A stretch of 64,000 nt of DNA from Ruminococcus sp. (GCA_017529875.1 JAFXNC010000035.1:1-64000), one strand, 5' to 3'; shown: positions 16,988-26,187, counted from the first letter of the stretch. Numbers and translations: made by a program. Notes: generated from the letters alone by a model not told the origin.

Positions 16988-17818
16988 TCAGAGCACAAGA
17001 AGTCCCTGAACGTACATATAATACATGAACGGTGCCACCAGCAGCAGGCTGTCGAACCTGTCCATGACTCCGCCGTGACCGGGCATGATGTTGCCGTAGT
17101 CCTTGATGCCCACCTGGCGCTTGATTATCGAGGCGGTAAGATCGCCGATAAGGCCGACGACTGCCGCCAGCATACCTGCAAGCAGGATGAAGAAGTATCT
17201 CGGCGATACATCCGAATCGGCGAAGTCGAATATCAGCGACACCAGCATCATCAGCAGGCCGTTGGCGATGACGCCGCCCACAACGCCCTCCACGGTCTTC
17301 TTGGGGGAGATCTCGGGGCAGAGCTTGGTCTTGCCGAAGAAGGTCCCGGCGAAGTAAGCTCCGGTATCAGCCAGCCACGCGCCGCACATGGTAATGACGA
17401 TGAGGTACACACCCGCCTTCGGGTCGGCGGACATACTTATCAGCGTGCCGAAGGAGTAAGGGATAAGTATAGCCACGCCCAGCATCAGGAAGAAGTTCTT
17501 GTAGGTGAACTTGTCGTGATGCCTCAGATAGTAGACGCACATGAACAGCACCAGCGCACCGAAGTACAGCCTGTTGGTGAAGAAGGTGAGCCAGCCGTTG
17601 CGGTGGAACACCGGCATGAAAGCGTCGATGAAGGCATATGCACAGCAGGCGACGGCAGGCTCTATGAATTTCAGCTGCTTGGTCGCCCTGAGCAGCTCGG
17701 CGATAGCCGCCGCTGAGATCAGTCCGAATGCAAGATTGAACACAAAGGTCTTATGCAGGAGCAGTACGACTATCATCAGAATGACGGCTACCACTCCCGA
17801 GATTATCCGGGTTTTCAT
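16988..17818 (-). CDS. cdsA: Phosphatidate cytidylyltransferase CdsA
   Basis: Integral membrane enzyme making CDP-diacylglycerol for phospholipid synthesis. The 276-residue protein has about eight hydrophobic segments. The family signature near the C-terminus includes KRQVGIKDYGNIMPGHGGV followed by DRFDSL, with SPKKTVEGVVGG upstream. It is followed by an 80-bp gap with a small hairpin before dxr, the largest spacing in this operon. Confidence 0.95.
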   Translation of the reverse strand: MKTRIISGVVAVILMIVVLLLHKTFVFNLAFGLISAAAIAELLRATKQLKFIEPAVACCAYAFIDAFMPVFHRNGWLTFFTNRLYFGALVLFMCVYYLRHHDKFTYKNFFLMLGVAILIPYSFGTLISMSADPKAGVYLIVITMCGAWLADTGAYFAGTFFGKTKLCPEISPKKTVEGVVGGVIANGLLMMLVSLIFDFADSDVSPRYFFILLAGMLAAVVGLIGDLTASIIKRQVGIKDYGNIMPGHGGVMDRFDSLLLVAPFMYYMYVQGLLVL

Positions 17819-17845
17819 CAGTTTATCTGTCCTTTCGGGGTGAGA

Positions 17846-18571
17846 TCAGACTCCGCCGAACCTGCGGTTGCGCTCACAGTAGACCTCTACGGCCTTTTCA
17901 AGATCCTTATTGGAGAAATCAGGCCAGAGGATATCGGTGAAATAGTACTCCGCGTAGGCGGCCTGCCAGATCATGAAATTCGAGAGCCTCAGCTCGCCGC
18001 TGGGTCTGATTATCAGGTCTACCGGCGGCATCTCCTCGGTGTAGAGGCGGCTCTGTATCAGCTCCTCCGACACATCTGCGGGGTCGAGCTTGCCGTCCCT
18101 GACGTCCTGAGCGATAGTCCTCACGGCATTGGTTATCTCATCCCGTCCGCCGTAGTTTATGGCGATCACAAGGGTCATGGCGGTGTTGTTCAGCGACTCC
18201 CGCTCGCTCTGCTCCATGCGCTTCCTCAGAGAGTAGCTGAGCTTGGTGCGGTCGCCGATGAACCTGATGCGCACATTCTCCTCGAACAGCTCGTCGAGGT
18301 CGTCGAGGTTCTTCTCGAACAGCTTCATCAGGGCATTGACCTCATCCTCGGAGCGTTTCCAGTTCTCGGTGGAGAAGGCGTAGAAAGTGATATACTTTAT
18401 ACCGATATGCTTGGCGTGGCGCACGATCCTGCGGAAGGTCTTGGCTCCCGCCCTGTGACCGAACTTCCGGGGCATACCGCGTTTTTTCGCCCAGCGTCCG
18501 TTGCCGTCCATGATAACGCCGACGTGTACCGGCGGTATCAGGACGCGGGCTTCATTTTTATCCTTAGCCAT
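17846..18571 (-). CDS. uppS: Isoprenyl (undecaprenyl diphosphate) transferase UppS
   Basis: Condenses isopentenyl units into the lipid carrier for cell-wall synthesis. The 241-residue cis-prenyltransferase has VGVIMDGNGRWAKKRG with the catalytic Asp at residue 22, the TFYAFSTENWKR block, and the C-terminal DLIIRPSGELRLSNF and YFTDILWPDF motifs. It sits between frr and cdsA as in many Firmicutes. Confidence 0.96.
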   Translation of the reverse strand: MAKDKNEARVLIPPVHVGVIMDGNGRWAKKRGMPRKFGHRAGAKTFRRIVRHAKHIGIKYITFYAFSTENWKRSEDEVNALMKLFEKNLDDLDELFEENVRIRFIGDRTKLSYSLRKRMEQSERESLNNTAMTLVIAINYGGRDEITNAVRTIAQDVRDGKLDPADVSEELIQSRLYTEEMPPVDLIIRPSGELRLSNFMIWQAAYAEYYFTDILWPDFSNKDLEKAVEVYCERNRRFGGV

Positions 18572-18583
18572 TTTCAGCTCCGA

Positions 18584-19138
18584 TCAGATCGACATGATCT
18601 CTTTTTCCTTCTCGGCAACGTGAACATCCACCTGCTTGACGTACTTGTCGGTGAGCTTCTGGATCTGCTCCTCGCAGTCCTTCATGTCGTCCTCGGTGAT
18701 CTCGTTGTTCTTCTTCATCGCCTTGTATTTTTCCATGGCGTCACGTCTGATAGAGCGGATAGCCACCTTGGTATCCTCGCCCTGCTTCTTCATGTCCTTG
18801 ACGATCCTCTTTCTGTCCTCCTCGGTGAGCTGAGGGAAGGTCAGTCTGAGCACAGAGCCGTCGTTCTGGGGGTTGATGCCCACGTCGGAGGCCTGGATAG
18901 CCTTTTCGATCTTGCTCAGCAGTCCCTTGTCCCAGGGAGTGATGACAAGCACTCTTGCCTCGGACACAGAAACGGTCGCCACCTGGTTGACCGGTGTGGG
19001 AGAGCCGTAGTAATCGACTCTTACCTTATCGAGGACAGCGGGATTGGCTCTGCCGACTCTGATCGCAGCAAAATCGGAAAGCATAACGTTTATGGATTTT
19101 TCCATTTTAGACTTGGCCTTTTCTCTGACTTCTTTCAT
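18584..19138 (-). CDS. frr: Ribosome recycling factor Frr
   Basis: Splits post-termination ribosomes together with EF-G. The product is about 184 residues if the ATG at 19138 is used. That start has AAGGA nine bases upstream and gives the usual N-terminus MKEVREKAKSKMEKSI; an ATG three codons earlier nearly touches the ribosome site. Family motifs include RVGRANPAVLDKVRVDYYG and LRLTFPQLTEEDRK. It is co-transcribed with pyrH 36 bp upstream. Confidence 0.97.
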   Translation of the reverse strand: MKEVREKAKSKMEKSINVMLSDFAAIRVGRANPAVLDKVRVDYYGSPTPVNQVATVSVSEARVLVITPWDKGLLSKIEKAIQASDVGINPQNDGSVLRLTFPQLTEEDRKRIVKDMKKQGEDTKVAIRSIRRDAMEKYKAMKKNNEITEDDMKDCEEQIQKLTDKYVKQVDVHVAEKEKEIMSI

Positions 19139-19174
19139 AAAGCTCATTCCTTTCGGTGTATATTGTATATCGGT

Positions 19175-19879
19175 TTACTTGACTATGGTGCCGATGTTCT
19201 CGCCCATGCAGGCGCGGTAGATGTTATCGGGGTCTGCAAGATCAAACACGAGGATCGGGATGTTGTTGTCCTGACACATGGCCGCGGCGGTGGAATCCAT
19301 GACCTTGAGCCCCTTGGAGAGGATCTCGGTGAAACTCAGGGTATCGTACTTCACGGCGTCGGGATACTTGTGGGGATCCTTGTTGTAAACGCCGTCCACC
19401 ATGGTGGCCTTGAAGAAGATATCCGCCTCGATCTCGGCAGCTCTCAGAGCAGCGGCTGTATCGGTGGAGAAGAAGGGGTTGCCGGTGCCGCAGCCGAAGA
19501 CGATGACTCTGCCCTTTTCAAAGTGCCTCATGGCCTTGTTGCGGATATAGGGCTCGGCTACCTGGGGCATTGAAATGGCGGTCTGCACTCTGACCTCCAT
19601 GCCGCAGTTCTCCAGACCGTCGGCTACTGCCAGGGCGTTCATGGCTGTGGCCAGCATACCGATGTGGTCGGCTCTCGTTCTGTCCATCTTGCCGCTGGAA
19701 CGGCCTCTCCAGAAGTTGCCTCCGCCGACTACGATGCCTACCTCAACGCCGGCATCGACGCACTTCTTGATAGCCTCGCCGAAACGGGTTATAACGTCGT
19801 AATCAAGGCCTATCTTCTTCTCACCGGCAAGAGCCTCGCCGCTGAGTTTGAGAAGGATACGCTTGTACTTGGGTTCCAT
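19175..19879 (-). CDS. pyrH: UMP kinase PyrH
   Basis: Phosphorylates UMP to UDP with ATP; bacterial amino-acid-kinase fold, hexameric. The 234-residue protein starts [14 protein letters not shown], followed by [11 protein letters not shown] and the [13 protein letters not shown] segment. AAGGAG precedes the start. First gene of the pyrH-frr-uppS-cdsA-dxr-rseP-ispG-polC unit, with a promoter about 60 bp upstream. Confidence 0.97.
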   Translation of the reverse strand: MEPKYKRILLKLSGEALAGEKKIGLDYDVITRFGEAIKKCVDAGVEVGIVVGGGNFWRGRSSGKMDRTRADHIGMLATAMNALAVADGLENCGMEVRVQTAISMPQVAEPYIRNKAMRHFEKGRVIVFGCGTGNPFFSTDTAAALRAAEIEADIFFKATMVDGVYNKDPHKYPDAVKYDTLSFTEILSKGLKVMDSTAAAMCQDNNIPILVFDLADPDNIYRACMGENIGTIVK

Positions 19880-19937
19880 AATTTACCACTCCTTAACGAT
19901 CATTTTACGCACACAGGTGCAAAATACTCACAATAAA

Positions 19938-19966
19938 ATTATACTATATTTTCCTCTGATTGTAAA
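19938..19966 (-). promoter_or_regulatory. Promoter of the pyrH operon
   Basis: Minus-strand TTTACA (19966-19961) and TATAAT (19943-19938), 17 bp apart. Confidence 0.7.
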
Positions 19967-19978
19967 GAGGAAACCGAC

Positions 19979-20014
19979 AAAAAAATCCGGAATTTCAAAA
20001 TTGAAACTCCGGAT
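19979..20014 (-). terminator. Intrinsic terminator after yjbQ
   Basis: A 30-base hairpin (19985-20014, outer arms ATCCGGA and TCCGGAT) is followed on the minus strand by a run of seven T. It ends the transcript of the gene at 20027-20422. Confidence 0.85.
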
Positions 20015-20026
20015 CGGTATAAAGCA

Positions 20027-20422
20027 TTATCCCTTTACGATCTTGACGTAGAATTTCCTGGAACGGGGGCCGTCGAACTCTGTAAAGTATATCCCCTGCC
20101 AGGTACCCAGCACCAGCCTGCCGTCCTCGACTATGACGGTCTCGGAGGTGCCGATACAGCTGGATCTCAGGTGCGCGGCGCTGTTGCCCTCGGCGTGGCG
20201 GAACTGCGGGCGGTCGGGGTAGGTCTGATCGAGAGCGTAGAGCAGGTCTGTGACCACATCGGGATCGGCGTTCTCGTTTATGGTGATAGCCGCCGTGGTG
20301 TGGGGGCAGAAGACAACGGCGATGCCGCTGGTTATCTTCGACTCGGCAAGAGCCTTTCTGACCTGACCGGTTATGTTATAAAATCCCTCGCGGTCGGTGT
20401 TCAGGTGATATTCAAAAAGCAT
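20027..20422 (-). CDS. YjbQ/UPF0047 family protein (secondary thiamine-phosphate synthase type)
   Basis: A 131-residue protein of the UPF0047 family. The conserved metal-site block is FCPHTTAAITINENADPDV, and the C-terminal family signature is WQGIYFTEFDGPR. Members have weak thiamine-phosphate synthase activity, but the physiological role is unclear. AAGGAGG precedes the start. It lies 16 bp after gpsA at the end of the DUF512-der-plsY-gpsA unit, right before a terminator. Confidence 0.9.
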   Translation of the reverse strand: MLFEYHLNTDREGFYNITGQVRKALAESKITSGIAVVFCPHTTAAITINENADPDVVTDLLYALDQTYPDRPQFRHAEGNSAAHLRSSCIGTSETVIVEDGRLVLGTWQGIYFTEFDGPRSRKFYVKIVKG

Positions 20423-20438
20423 AGCGTCCTCCTTGCCG

Positions 20439-21449
20439 TCAGCGGCGTGCGAGGAACTGTTCCTCGGTCTCGTTCTTGACAGGTCTTCCCATAAGGTTCT
20501 TCAAGGCATCATAGGGCTTTTCGCCCTCGAAAAGCAGGCTGTACAACTGCTCCGTGATAGGCAGCTCCACGCCCAGCTTTTTGCCCAGGTCGTAGGCGTT
20601 CTGGGTGCAGACATAGCCCTCCACGGTGCCCACCTGCTCCACGGCCTCCGCCGGGGAAACGCCCTTGCCGATGAGGATGCCGGCTCTGCGGTTGCGGCTG
20701 TGCATTGAGCAGCAGGTAACGATCAGGTCGCCGATGCCGCTGAGGCCTGCGAAGGTCTCTGACTTCGCGCCCATAGCGACGCCGAGGGTGCGTATCTCTT
20801 TGATGCCCCGGGTCATGAGGGCGGCCTTGGTGTTGTCGCCCATGCCGAGGCCGTCGATAACGCCGGCAGCGAGGGCTATGACGTTTTTAAGGGCTCCCCC
20901 CAGTTCACAGCCGATAACGTCGTCGTTGACGTATACTCTGAACGTCTGATTTGAGAGCACCTCCTGGACGAAGTTGGCGGCGTTCCTGTCCTCGGAGGCC
21001 ACCACTACCGTGGTAGGTATGCCCCGGGCAAGCTCCTCTGCGTGGCTGGGGCCGGTGAGGATAGCCACGGTGTTATCCGGGAAGCACTCGCGCATAACGG
21101 TGCTCATGGTCTTGAGGGTGCCGTTTTCGAGACCCTTTGCGGTATTTACGATAATGCTGTTTTTGGAGATATGGGGCGCCGCCTCCTGACAGACCCCTCT
21201 GATAAAGGATGTGGGTATGCCCACGAGGACAAGATCCTTGTCCTTGACGCAGGAGATATCAGTAGTCAGGGTGATCTCTCTGGGGATCTTTACGCCGGGG
21301 AGCTTGGCTTTAAGGGAGCCGGTTCTCAGGATGGTGTCGATCTCGTCCTGGAACTTCGACCATACTACCACCTTATGTCCGCCGTTGTGACACATTACTG
21401 CAAGGGACAGTCCGAATCCTCCGGAGCCCAGTATTGCGATATCAGCCAC
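20439..21449 (-). CDS. gpsA: NAD(P)-dependent glycerol-3-phosphate dehydrogenase GpsA
   Basis: Reduces dihydroxyacetone phosphate to sn-glycerol-3-phosphate for phospholipid synthesis. The 336-residue protein has an N-terminal Rossmann motif (GSGGFGLSLAV, slightly changed from the usual GAGSWGTAL), the catalytic Lys region GGALKNVIALAAGVIDGL, and RGIKEI. The start codon is GTG at 21449 with AGGAGG eight bases upstream. It lies 3 bp from plsY, whose product uses the G3P made here. Confidence 0.96.
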   Translation of the reverse strand: MADIAILGSGGFGLSLAVMCHNGGHKVVVWSKFQDEIDTILRTGSLKAKLPGVKIPREITLTTDISCVKDKDLVLVGIPTSFIRGVCQEAAPHISKNSIIVNTAKGLENGTLKTMSTVMRECFPDNTVAILTGPSHAEELARGIPTTVVVASEDRNAANFVQEVLSNQTFRVYVNDDVIGCELGGALKNVIALAAGVIDGLGMGDNTKAALMTRGIKEIRTLGVAMGAKSETFAGLSGIGDLIVTCCSMHSRNRRAGILIGKGVSPAEAVEQVGTVEGYVCTQNAYDLGKKLGVELPITEQLYSLLFEGEKPYDALKNLMGRPVKNETEEQFLARR

Positions 21450-21452
21450 AGG

Positions 21453-22124
21453 TCATTCCTCCTCGTTTTCTTCTTTTTTCTTGGAGCCGAATTTGTTCTC
21501 GGTGCCGCTGAGCAGGCGCTTGATGTTGGAGCGGTGCATGAAGATGATGAACACCGTGAATATGGAAGCCATGCCAGCGTTGATCCAGTGGGCGGAGATA
21601 TCCCTCCAGGACTGGGTCAGCACCGTGAATATGGGATAAGCTATGGCGGCGCAGATAGAGCCCAGGGAAACATACTTTGAAAGCGCCAGCACTATGGCGA
21701 ACACAGTCACCGAGAGCAGGCAGGTCAGCGGGTCGATAGCCAGCAGGGTGGTGGCGGTGATGAGCACGCCCTTGCCGCCGTGGAAGCCGTAGAACACCGG
21801 GAAGATATGTCCCAGCATTACAGCCAGTCCCGCCACATAGCCGATGAACAGCTTGTTGTCAAAGAACACCACGTCAAAGGCATAGGTAACGACTACCCGG
21901 CAGATGACCACCGCGACAACGCCTTTGAGAAGGTCTGCGATAAGCGTTGCGAGGGCGGGCTTTTTGCCGTAGACGCGGAGCATATTGGTAAGGCCGGCGT
22001 TGCCGGAGCCGAGCTTTCTGATATCCTCCTTGCCCGACAGCTTGCAGACCGTGATCGCGGAATTGATACTGCCGACAAGATACGAGAATACCACGGTAAA
22101 CACTATACTTAGTACTTCCTTCAA
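21453..22124 (-). CDS. plsY: Acyl-phosphate:glycerol-3-phosphate acyltransferase PlsY
   Basis: Membrane acyltransferase making lysophosphatidate from acyl-phosphate and G3P. The 223-residue protein has several membrane segments and the three family loops: GSGNAGLTNMLRVYGK, FPVFYGFHGGKGV, and a third near the C-terminus. A charged, Glu/Lys-rich tail ends it. The start is TTG at 22124, supported by AGGAG eight bases upstream. Confidence 0.95.
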   Translation of the reverse strand: MKEVLSIVFTVVFSYLVGSINSAITVCKLSGKEDIRKLGSGNAGLTNMLRVYGKKPALATLIADLLKGVVAVVICRVVVTYAFDVVFFDNKLFIGYVAGLAVMLGHIFPVFYGFHGGKGVLITATTLLAIDPLTCLLSVTVFAIVLALSKYVSLGSICAAIAYPIFTVLTQSWRDISAHWINAGMASIFTVFIIFMHRSNIKRLLSGTENKFGSKKKEENEEE

Positions 22125-22146
22125 GACTATCTCTCCTCTGATCTCT

Positions 22147-23478
22147 TTACTTCACGTCGTCGCGGTCGCGCTCCCGCACCTTGATGACTATGGGGGTGCC
22201 GTCGAGGGAGAAGGTCTCCCTGATCTGGTTCTCGATATAGCGCTGGTATGAGAAATGGAACAGCTCCGCACGGTTCACGAAGGCTATAAACGTAGGGGGC
22301 TTGGTTGAGGCCTGAGTCATGTAGTAGATCTTGAGCCTCCTGCCCTTGTCCGAGGGGGGCTGTACCCGTGCTGTTGCATAGGCCAGCACATCGTTGAGCC
22401 TGCCCGTGGGTATGCGCACGGCGTTCTGCTCCGCCACGTATTTAATGGTCTCGAAAAGCTTGTCAATGCGCACTCCGGTCTTCGCCGAGATGAACACGAA
22501 GGGCACATAGCTCATGAAGCTGAAATCGTCCTCCAGCTTTTTGCGGAACTCGTCCATGGTGTGGGTGTCCTTTTCAATGGCGTCCCACTTGTTGACGGCT
22601 ACCACACAGGCCTTGCCCTTTTCGTGAGCGTAGCCCGCCACCTTGGAGTCCTGCTCGGTGAAGCCCACCGTGGCGTCAATGACTATGACCGCCGCATCTG
22701 CGCGGTCTACCGCCATATAGGAGCGCAGTACGCTGTACTTCTCAACGGAATCGAGGACCTTCGACTTGCGCCTGATGCCCGCGGTGTCGATGAGGACGAA
22801 CTTGCCCTGCTCGTTCTCGAAATAGGTGTCCGTAGCGTCGCGGGTAGTGCCGGCGATATCCGATACGATGACCCGCTCCTCGCCGCATATCCTGTTGACG
22901 ATGGAGGACTTGCCCACGTTGGGCTTGCCGATGATAGCCACCTTGACCACGTCCTCGCCGTAGTCTTCCTCCGATTCTTCGGGCAGGTATTTGAGCACCT
23001 CGTCCAGCAGGTCGCCGGTGCCGTGACCGTGTACCGAGGAAACGGCTATGGGCTCCCCCAGCCCCAGGTTATAGAACTCATAGAACTCCATAGGCGGCTC
23101 GCCCACGGAATCGCACTTGTTCACGCAAAGCACCACCGGTTTCCCGGACTTCTGGAGCATCGCCGCCACGTCCATATCGCTGGCGGTGACGCCGCTCTTT
23201 ATGTCCACCACAAGTATGGTGACGTCGGCGCTGTTTATGGCGAGCTCGGCCTGACGGCGCATCTGCGAGAGTATCACGTCATCGGAATCCGGCTCGATAC
23301 CGCCGGTGTCCACCAGCATGAACTCCCGGGTCAGCCACTCGCACTTGGCATATATCCTGTCTCTCGTAACGCCGGGGGTGTCCTCGACTATGGAGAGCTT
23401 CTGCCCTATGAGCTTGTTGAACAGGGTGCTCTTGCCCACGTTGGGGCGCCCCACCACTGCAACTACCGGTAATGCCAT
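22147..23478 (-). CDS. der: GTPase Der (EngA)
   Basis: Essential ribosome-assembly GTPase with two tandem G domains and a C-terminal KH-like domain; 443 residues. P-loops are GRPNVGKSTLFN in the first domain and GKPNVGKSSIVN in the second. The G3 motifs DTGG and DTAG and the NKCD/NKWD base-specificity motifs are present. AAGGAG lies 8 bp before the ATG. Confidence 0.97.
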   Translation of the reverse strand: MALPVVAVVGRPNVGKSTLFNKLIGQKLSIVEDTPGVTRDRIYAKCEWLTREFMLVDTGGIEPDSDDVILSQMRRQAELAINSADVTILVVDIKSGVTASDMDVAAMLQKSGKPVVLCVNKCDSVGEPPMEFYEFYNLGLGEPIAVSSVHGHGTGDLLDEVLKYLPEESEEDYGEDVVKVAIIGKPNVGKSSIVNRICGEERVIVSDIAGTTRDATDTYFENEQGKFVLIDTAGIRRKSKVLDSVEKYSVLRSYMAVDRADAAVIVIDATVGFTEQDSKVAGYAHEKGKACVVAVNKWDAIEKDTHTMDEFRKKLEDDFSFMSYVPFVFISAKTGVRIDKLFETIKYVAEQNAVRIPTGRLNDVLAYATARVQPPSDKGRRLKIYYMTQASTKPPTFIAFVNRAELFHFSYQRYIENQIRETFSLDGTPIVIKVRERDRDDVK

Positions 23479-23490
23479 TTTATCATCTCC

Positions 23491-24795
23491 TTATATCTCT
23501 ATGCCCATGACTGCGTCAAGGTATTCAAAGCCGTCGTTGCGTGAGGCTCTGATGTGTATGCCCAGCTCCCGCTCAACGTCGCTGACGGTCAGGTCGTCAA
23601 GGAACACCGGCTCGTCAGCTTTGAGCATAACCCGGGGTATCAGCAGCTCGTCGCCCAGCTCTCTGCCCCGGAGCTGATCTATCATATCCCCCGCCGTTAC
23701 AAGCCCGGCGACGGTTATAGTCTCTCCGAAAAAGTGATTCACGATCCCCACCACGTTTATCTTAAGCCGGGGGATCCTCTCCATTATTATCCGCGCAAGC
23801 TCCCTGTGGAAGGCCTCGGCAGCTGTGCCGGTGGCCAGGGTGACAGTTCGCGGCGGAATGTCGGTATCGGCGTCCTCGAGGGCCTGCATCACCTCATCGT
23901 AAAGGGAGCGCAGCAGCCCCACGCCGTTCTCATACTGAGGATAATCCTCGTAAAACTCCGCCTCCGGCAGCTTTCTCCCTGCAAGCAGGTAAAACTCGTC
24001 GGCGGGGAAACACATCCTTGTGTCCCACTTTTCAAGGCACTCTGCGGCCTTGCTCTCGATGATATCTATTACGTCACCCGCTTCTTCCGGCGTAAAGGGG
24101 CGCAGCGGATAAAGTCCCTCCCTGAACTTCGTGACCCCCACAGGCACCACTGCCACCGACTGGATATTCGGCATCAGTGCAGCCAGGTCGGAGAGGGACC
24201 TTTCCAGGTGGGCTCCGTCGTTTATCCCGGGACAGCAGACTATCTGACAGTTCATCATCAGGCCGCTGTCGGCGATGCGTTTCAAGTATCTGAGCTTGTC
24301 TCCGGCGAAGCGGTTGTTCATCATCATGCACCGCAGCTCCGGCTCGGTGGTATGCACCGAAACATTGATATTGAGGCGCATCTCACAGATGCGGTCGATA
24401 TCCCTGTCGGTAAGATTGGTCAGGGTGACATAGTTGCCCTGCAAAAAGGACAGCCGTGCGTCATCATCCTTGAAATACAGCGTTTCGCGCATACCCTTGG
24501 GCATCTGGTCGATGAAACAGAATATGCACTTGTTTGAGCAGGAGCGTTTACTGTCCATTAAAAAGGACTGAAACTCCAGCCCCAGCTCGTCGTACTCGGA
24601 TTTGATCACAACCTTTTCAAAGCTCTCCCCGTCTCTTTCGAGCACAAGTGCGAGCCTGTCCTCAGCGCAGTAGAACATATAGTCAAGGACGTCGTTGATC
24701 TCATGACCGTTGACGCTGACAAGCACGTCGCCGCTTTTGATCCCGGCGCGGAAGGCGGGACTTCTCGGAACAACGCCTGTAACCGCAGCAGCCAT
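23491..24795 (-). CDS. DUF512 radical-SAM protein with N-terminal PDZ domain
   Basis: Conserved clostridial protein of unknown function. It has an N-terminal PDZ-like domain (GVVPRSPAFRAGIKSGDVL), then a radical-SAM CX3CX2C motif in SNKCIFCFIDQMPKG, and the DUF512 domain at the C-terminus. The family is usually next to der, as here. Role and substrate are unknown. The ATG at 24795 has AAGGAG seven bases upstream; a start at 24822 would lack a ribosome site. A terminator U-tract lies only about 30 bp before the start. Confidence 0.9.
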   Translation of the reverse strand: MAAAVTGVVPRSPAFRAGIKSGDVLVSVNGHEINDVLDYMFYCAEDRLALVLERDGESFEKVVIKSEYDELGLEFQSFLMDSKRSCSNKCIFCFIDQMPKGMRETLYFKDDDARLSFLQGNYVTLTNLTDRDIDRICEMRLNINVSVHTTEPELRCMMMNNRFAGDKLRYLKRIADSGLMMNCQIVCCPGINDGAHLERSLSDLAALMPNIQSVAVVPVGVTKFREGLYPLRPFTPEEAGDVIDIIESKAAECLEKWDTRMCFPADEFYLLAGRKLPEAEFYEDYPQYENGVGLLRSLYDEVMQALEDADTDIPPRTVTLATGTAAEAFHRELARIIMERIPRLKINVVGIVNHFFGETITVAGLVTAGDMIDQLRGRELGDELLIPRVMLKADEPVFLDDLTVSDVERELGIHIRASRNDGFEYLDAVMGIEI

Positions 24796-24827
24796 AAGCT
24801 CACTCCTTCCCTGATATCTCAAACCGC

Positions 24828-24880
24828 AAAAAAGGCAGAGAGGAAGAACTTATTCTGAGAAAAAGTTCTTTATCCCTGCC
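24828..24880 (-). terminator. Intrinsic terminator after rpmF
   Basis: A stem of GGCAG/CTGCC with an inner AAGAACTT/AAGTTCTT helix is followed on the minus strand by six T. It lies directly before the DUF512 gene, leaving almost no room for another promoter. Confidence 0.75.
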
Positions 24881-24938
24881 CTGAGTACGCAACAGAAGCG
24901 CAGATCATTGACCTGCCGTCCGCAAAAACGAAGGGTGA

Positions 24939-25121
24939 TCATTCGCCCATCTTGATAACCTCAACACCCTTGTAGTAGCCGCAGTTCTTGCAAACCTTAT
25001 GGGGAGCGATAAGCTCTCCGCAGTGCGAGCATCTGCTGAGTGCAGGCGCTTGGAGCTTCCATACAGCCGAGCGTCTCTTGTCTCTCCTTGCCTTGGAAAC
25101 CTTTCTCTTTGGTACTGCCAT
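24939..25121 (-). CDS. rpmF: 50S ribosomal protein L32
   Basis: A 60-residue ribosomal protein. It starts MAVPKRKVSKARRDKRRS and has a four-Cys zinc site (CSHCGE and CKNCGY), so this is the zinc-binding form of L32. AGGAGG stands 7 bp before the ATG. It follows the DUF177 gene by 55 bp, the usual yceD-rpmF pair. Confidence 0.97.
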   Translation of the reverse strand: MAVPKRKVSKARRDKRRSAVWKLQAPALSRCSHCGELIAPHKVCKNCGYYKGVEVIKMGE

Positions 25122-25176
25122 CGTGGCACCTCCTCGCCGTTAAAATAGGTCGCTGCCGGAAGCCGCTTGAGCGGCA

Positions 25177-25620
25177 TCAGGAGCAGTTACATTCGCCCTC
25201 ATTCAAATTCTGTCCGCAAACATAACACAAGCCCCTGCAATCTTCTTTGCACAGGATCTTCGTAGGCAGCGAAAGCAGCGAATCTGAAATAGCTAATTCA
25301 CCGAGGTCGAGAGCGTTGTCGCGGACGATTATATGCTCGTCGTTGCTGCTGCGGTCCCTCATACAGATATGAGAGAACTCGTAGACATATTCCCTCTCGA
25401 ACTCTTTCAGACATCTGTCGCAGCTGTGGAACAGCGTGAACCGGCACACCAGATCGACCGAAACGACCCCTGCGCGGTTATATGCCTTGCCCGACACTGC
25501 GAGCGGGGCTGCAAACGTTACGCTGAAAACACGCTCTTTCAGCTCATCCGGAGCGATCTCGAAGGAAAAGGGTTCCTCCTCCCCGGGAACGTCGAAAAGC
25601 TGTTTCATGTTCAGTATCAT
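25177..25620 (-). CDS. YceD/DUF177 family protein
   Basis: A 147-residue protein of the DUF177 family, linked in other organisms to 23S rRNA accumulation and always near rpmF. The conserved C-terminal Cys motifs CKEDCRGLCYVCGQNLNEGEC are easy to see and may bind zinc. An additional Cys pair (CDRC) is in the middle. It is the first gene of the rpmF unit, behind a perfect promoter. Confidence 0.9.
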   Translation of the reverse strand: MILNMKQLFDVPGEEEPFSFEIAPDELKERVFSVTFAAPLAVSGKAYNRAGVVSVDLVCRFTLFHSCDRCLKEFEREYVYEFSHICMRDRSSNDEHIIVRDNALDLGELAISDSLLSLPTKILCKEDCRGLCYVCGQNLNEGECNCS

Positions 25621-25647
25621 AGCAGCACCTCAAACATCACAAATTAC

Positions 25648-25676
25648 ATTATAACTCGCTTTTCCGGATTTGTCAA
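25648..25676 (-). promoter_or_regulatory. Promoter of the DUF177-rpmF unit
   Basis: Minus-strand TTGACA (25676-25671) and TATAAT (25653-25648), 17 bp apart, match consensus exactly. Confidence 0.85.
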
Positions 25677-25710
25677 TAGTTTTTTATCTCCGGACACAAT
25701 AAATTCTCAA

Positions 25711-26115
25711 TTACTTGATAAAGGCTCTTACCTTTGCGGGTAGCTCGTCAACATCGGCAGATACGGTGAGCACGATCTTGATGTCCTTGGCAAGCATTGC
25801 CAGCTTCTCGATCATAACGCCGAGAGCCTCATAGTCTCTGCCGCCGATCTTCAGGATACCGTCAACGTATACCTGCTGGATATCGTAGTTGCCTGCCAGC
25901 ATACCGGCTACAAAGCCGTAGAAAGCGTCAAAGCTGTTGATGCCGTACTCTTCGGCGTCAACCAGTCTTACCTTGTGGGGGATATCGTAGGTCAGCTTCA
26001 TGCCTCTCTCGATGCAAACAACGTTACCGGTAGCGGTAGCAACGGCATCTCTGATAGCATCGACCAGGATCTTGGTCTTGCCGCTTCCCTTTTTTCCGGG
26101 TATAAGATTAATCAT
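25711..26115 (-). CDS. Small P-loop protein, function unknown
   Basis: A 134-residue protein that begins with a Walker A motif, IPGKKGSGKTK, at about residues 5-15. The rest is an alpha/beta pattern with a possible Walker B strand (QQVYVDGIL) and a final strand IKIVLTVSAD. It is too short for a full AAA or ABC ATPase. The role is unknown; small nucleotide-binding proteins of this kind are often mis-annotated as PilT-like. AGGAG precedes the start. It follows pgi by about 70 bp on the same strand. Confidence 0.8.
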   Translation of the reverse strand: MINLIPGKKGSGKTKILVDAIRDAVATATGNVVCIERGMKLTYDIPHKVRLVDAEEYGINSFDAFYGFVAGMLAGNYDIQQVYVDGILKIGGRDYEALGVMIEKLAMLAKDIKIVLTVSADVDELPAKVRAFIK

Positions 26116-26187
26116 AGAAATTCTCCTGTTCCGTCCCGCGGGACATTTATTTCAGAGCAGCGCACAGCCGCTCATGATTCATGGGTA

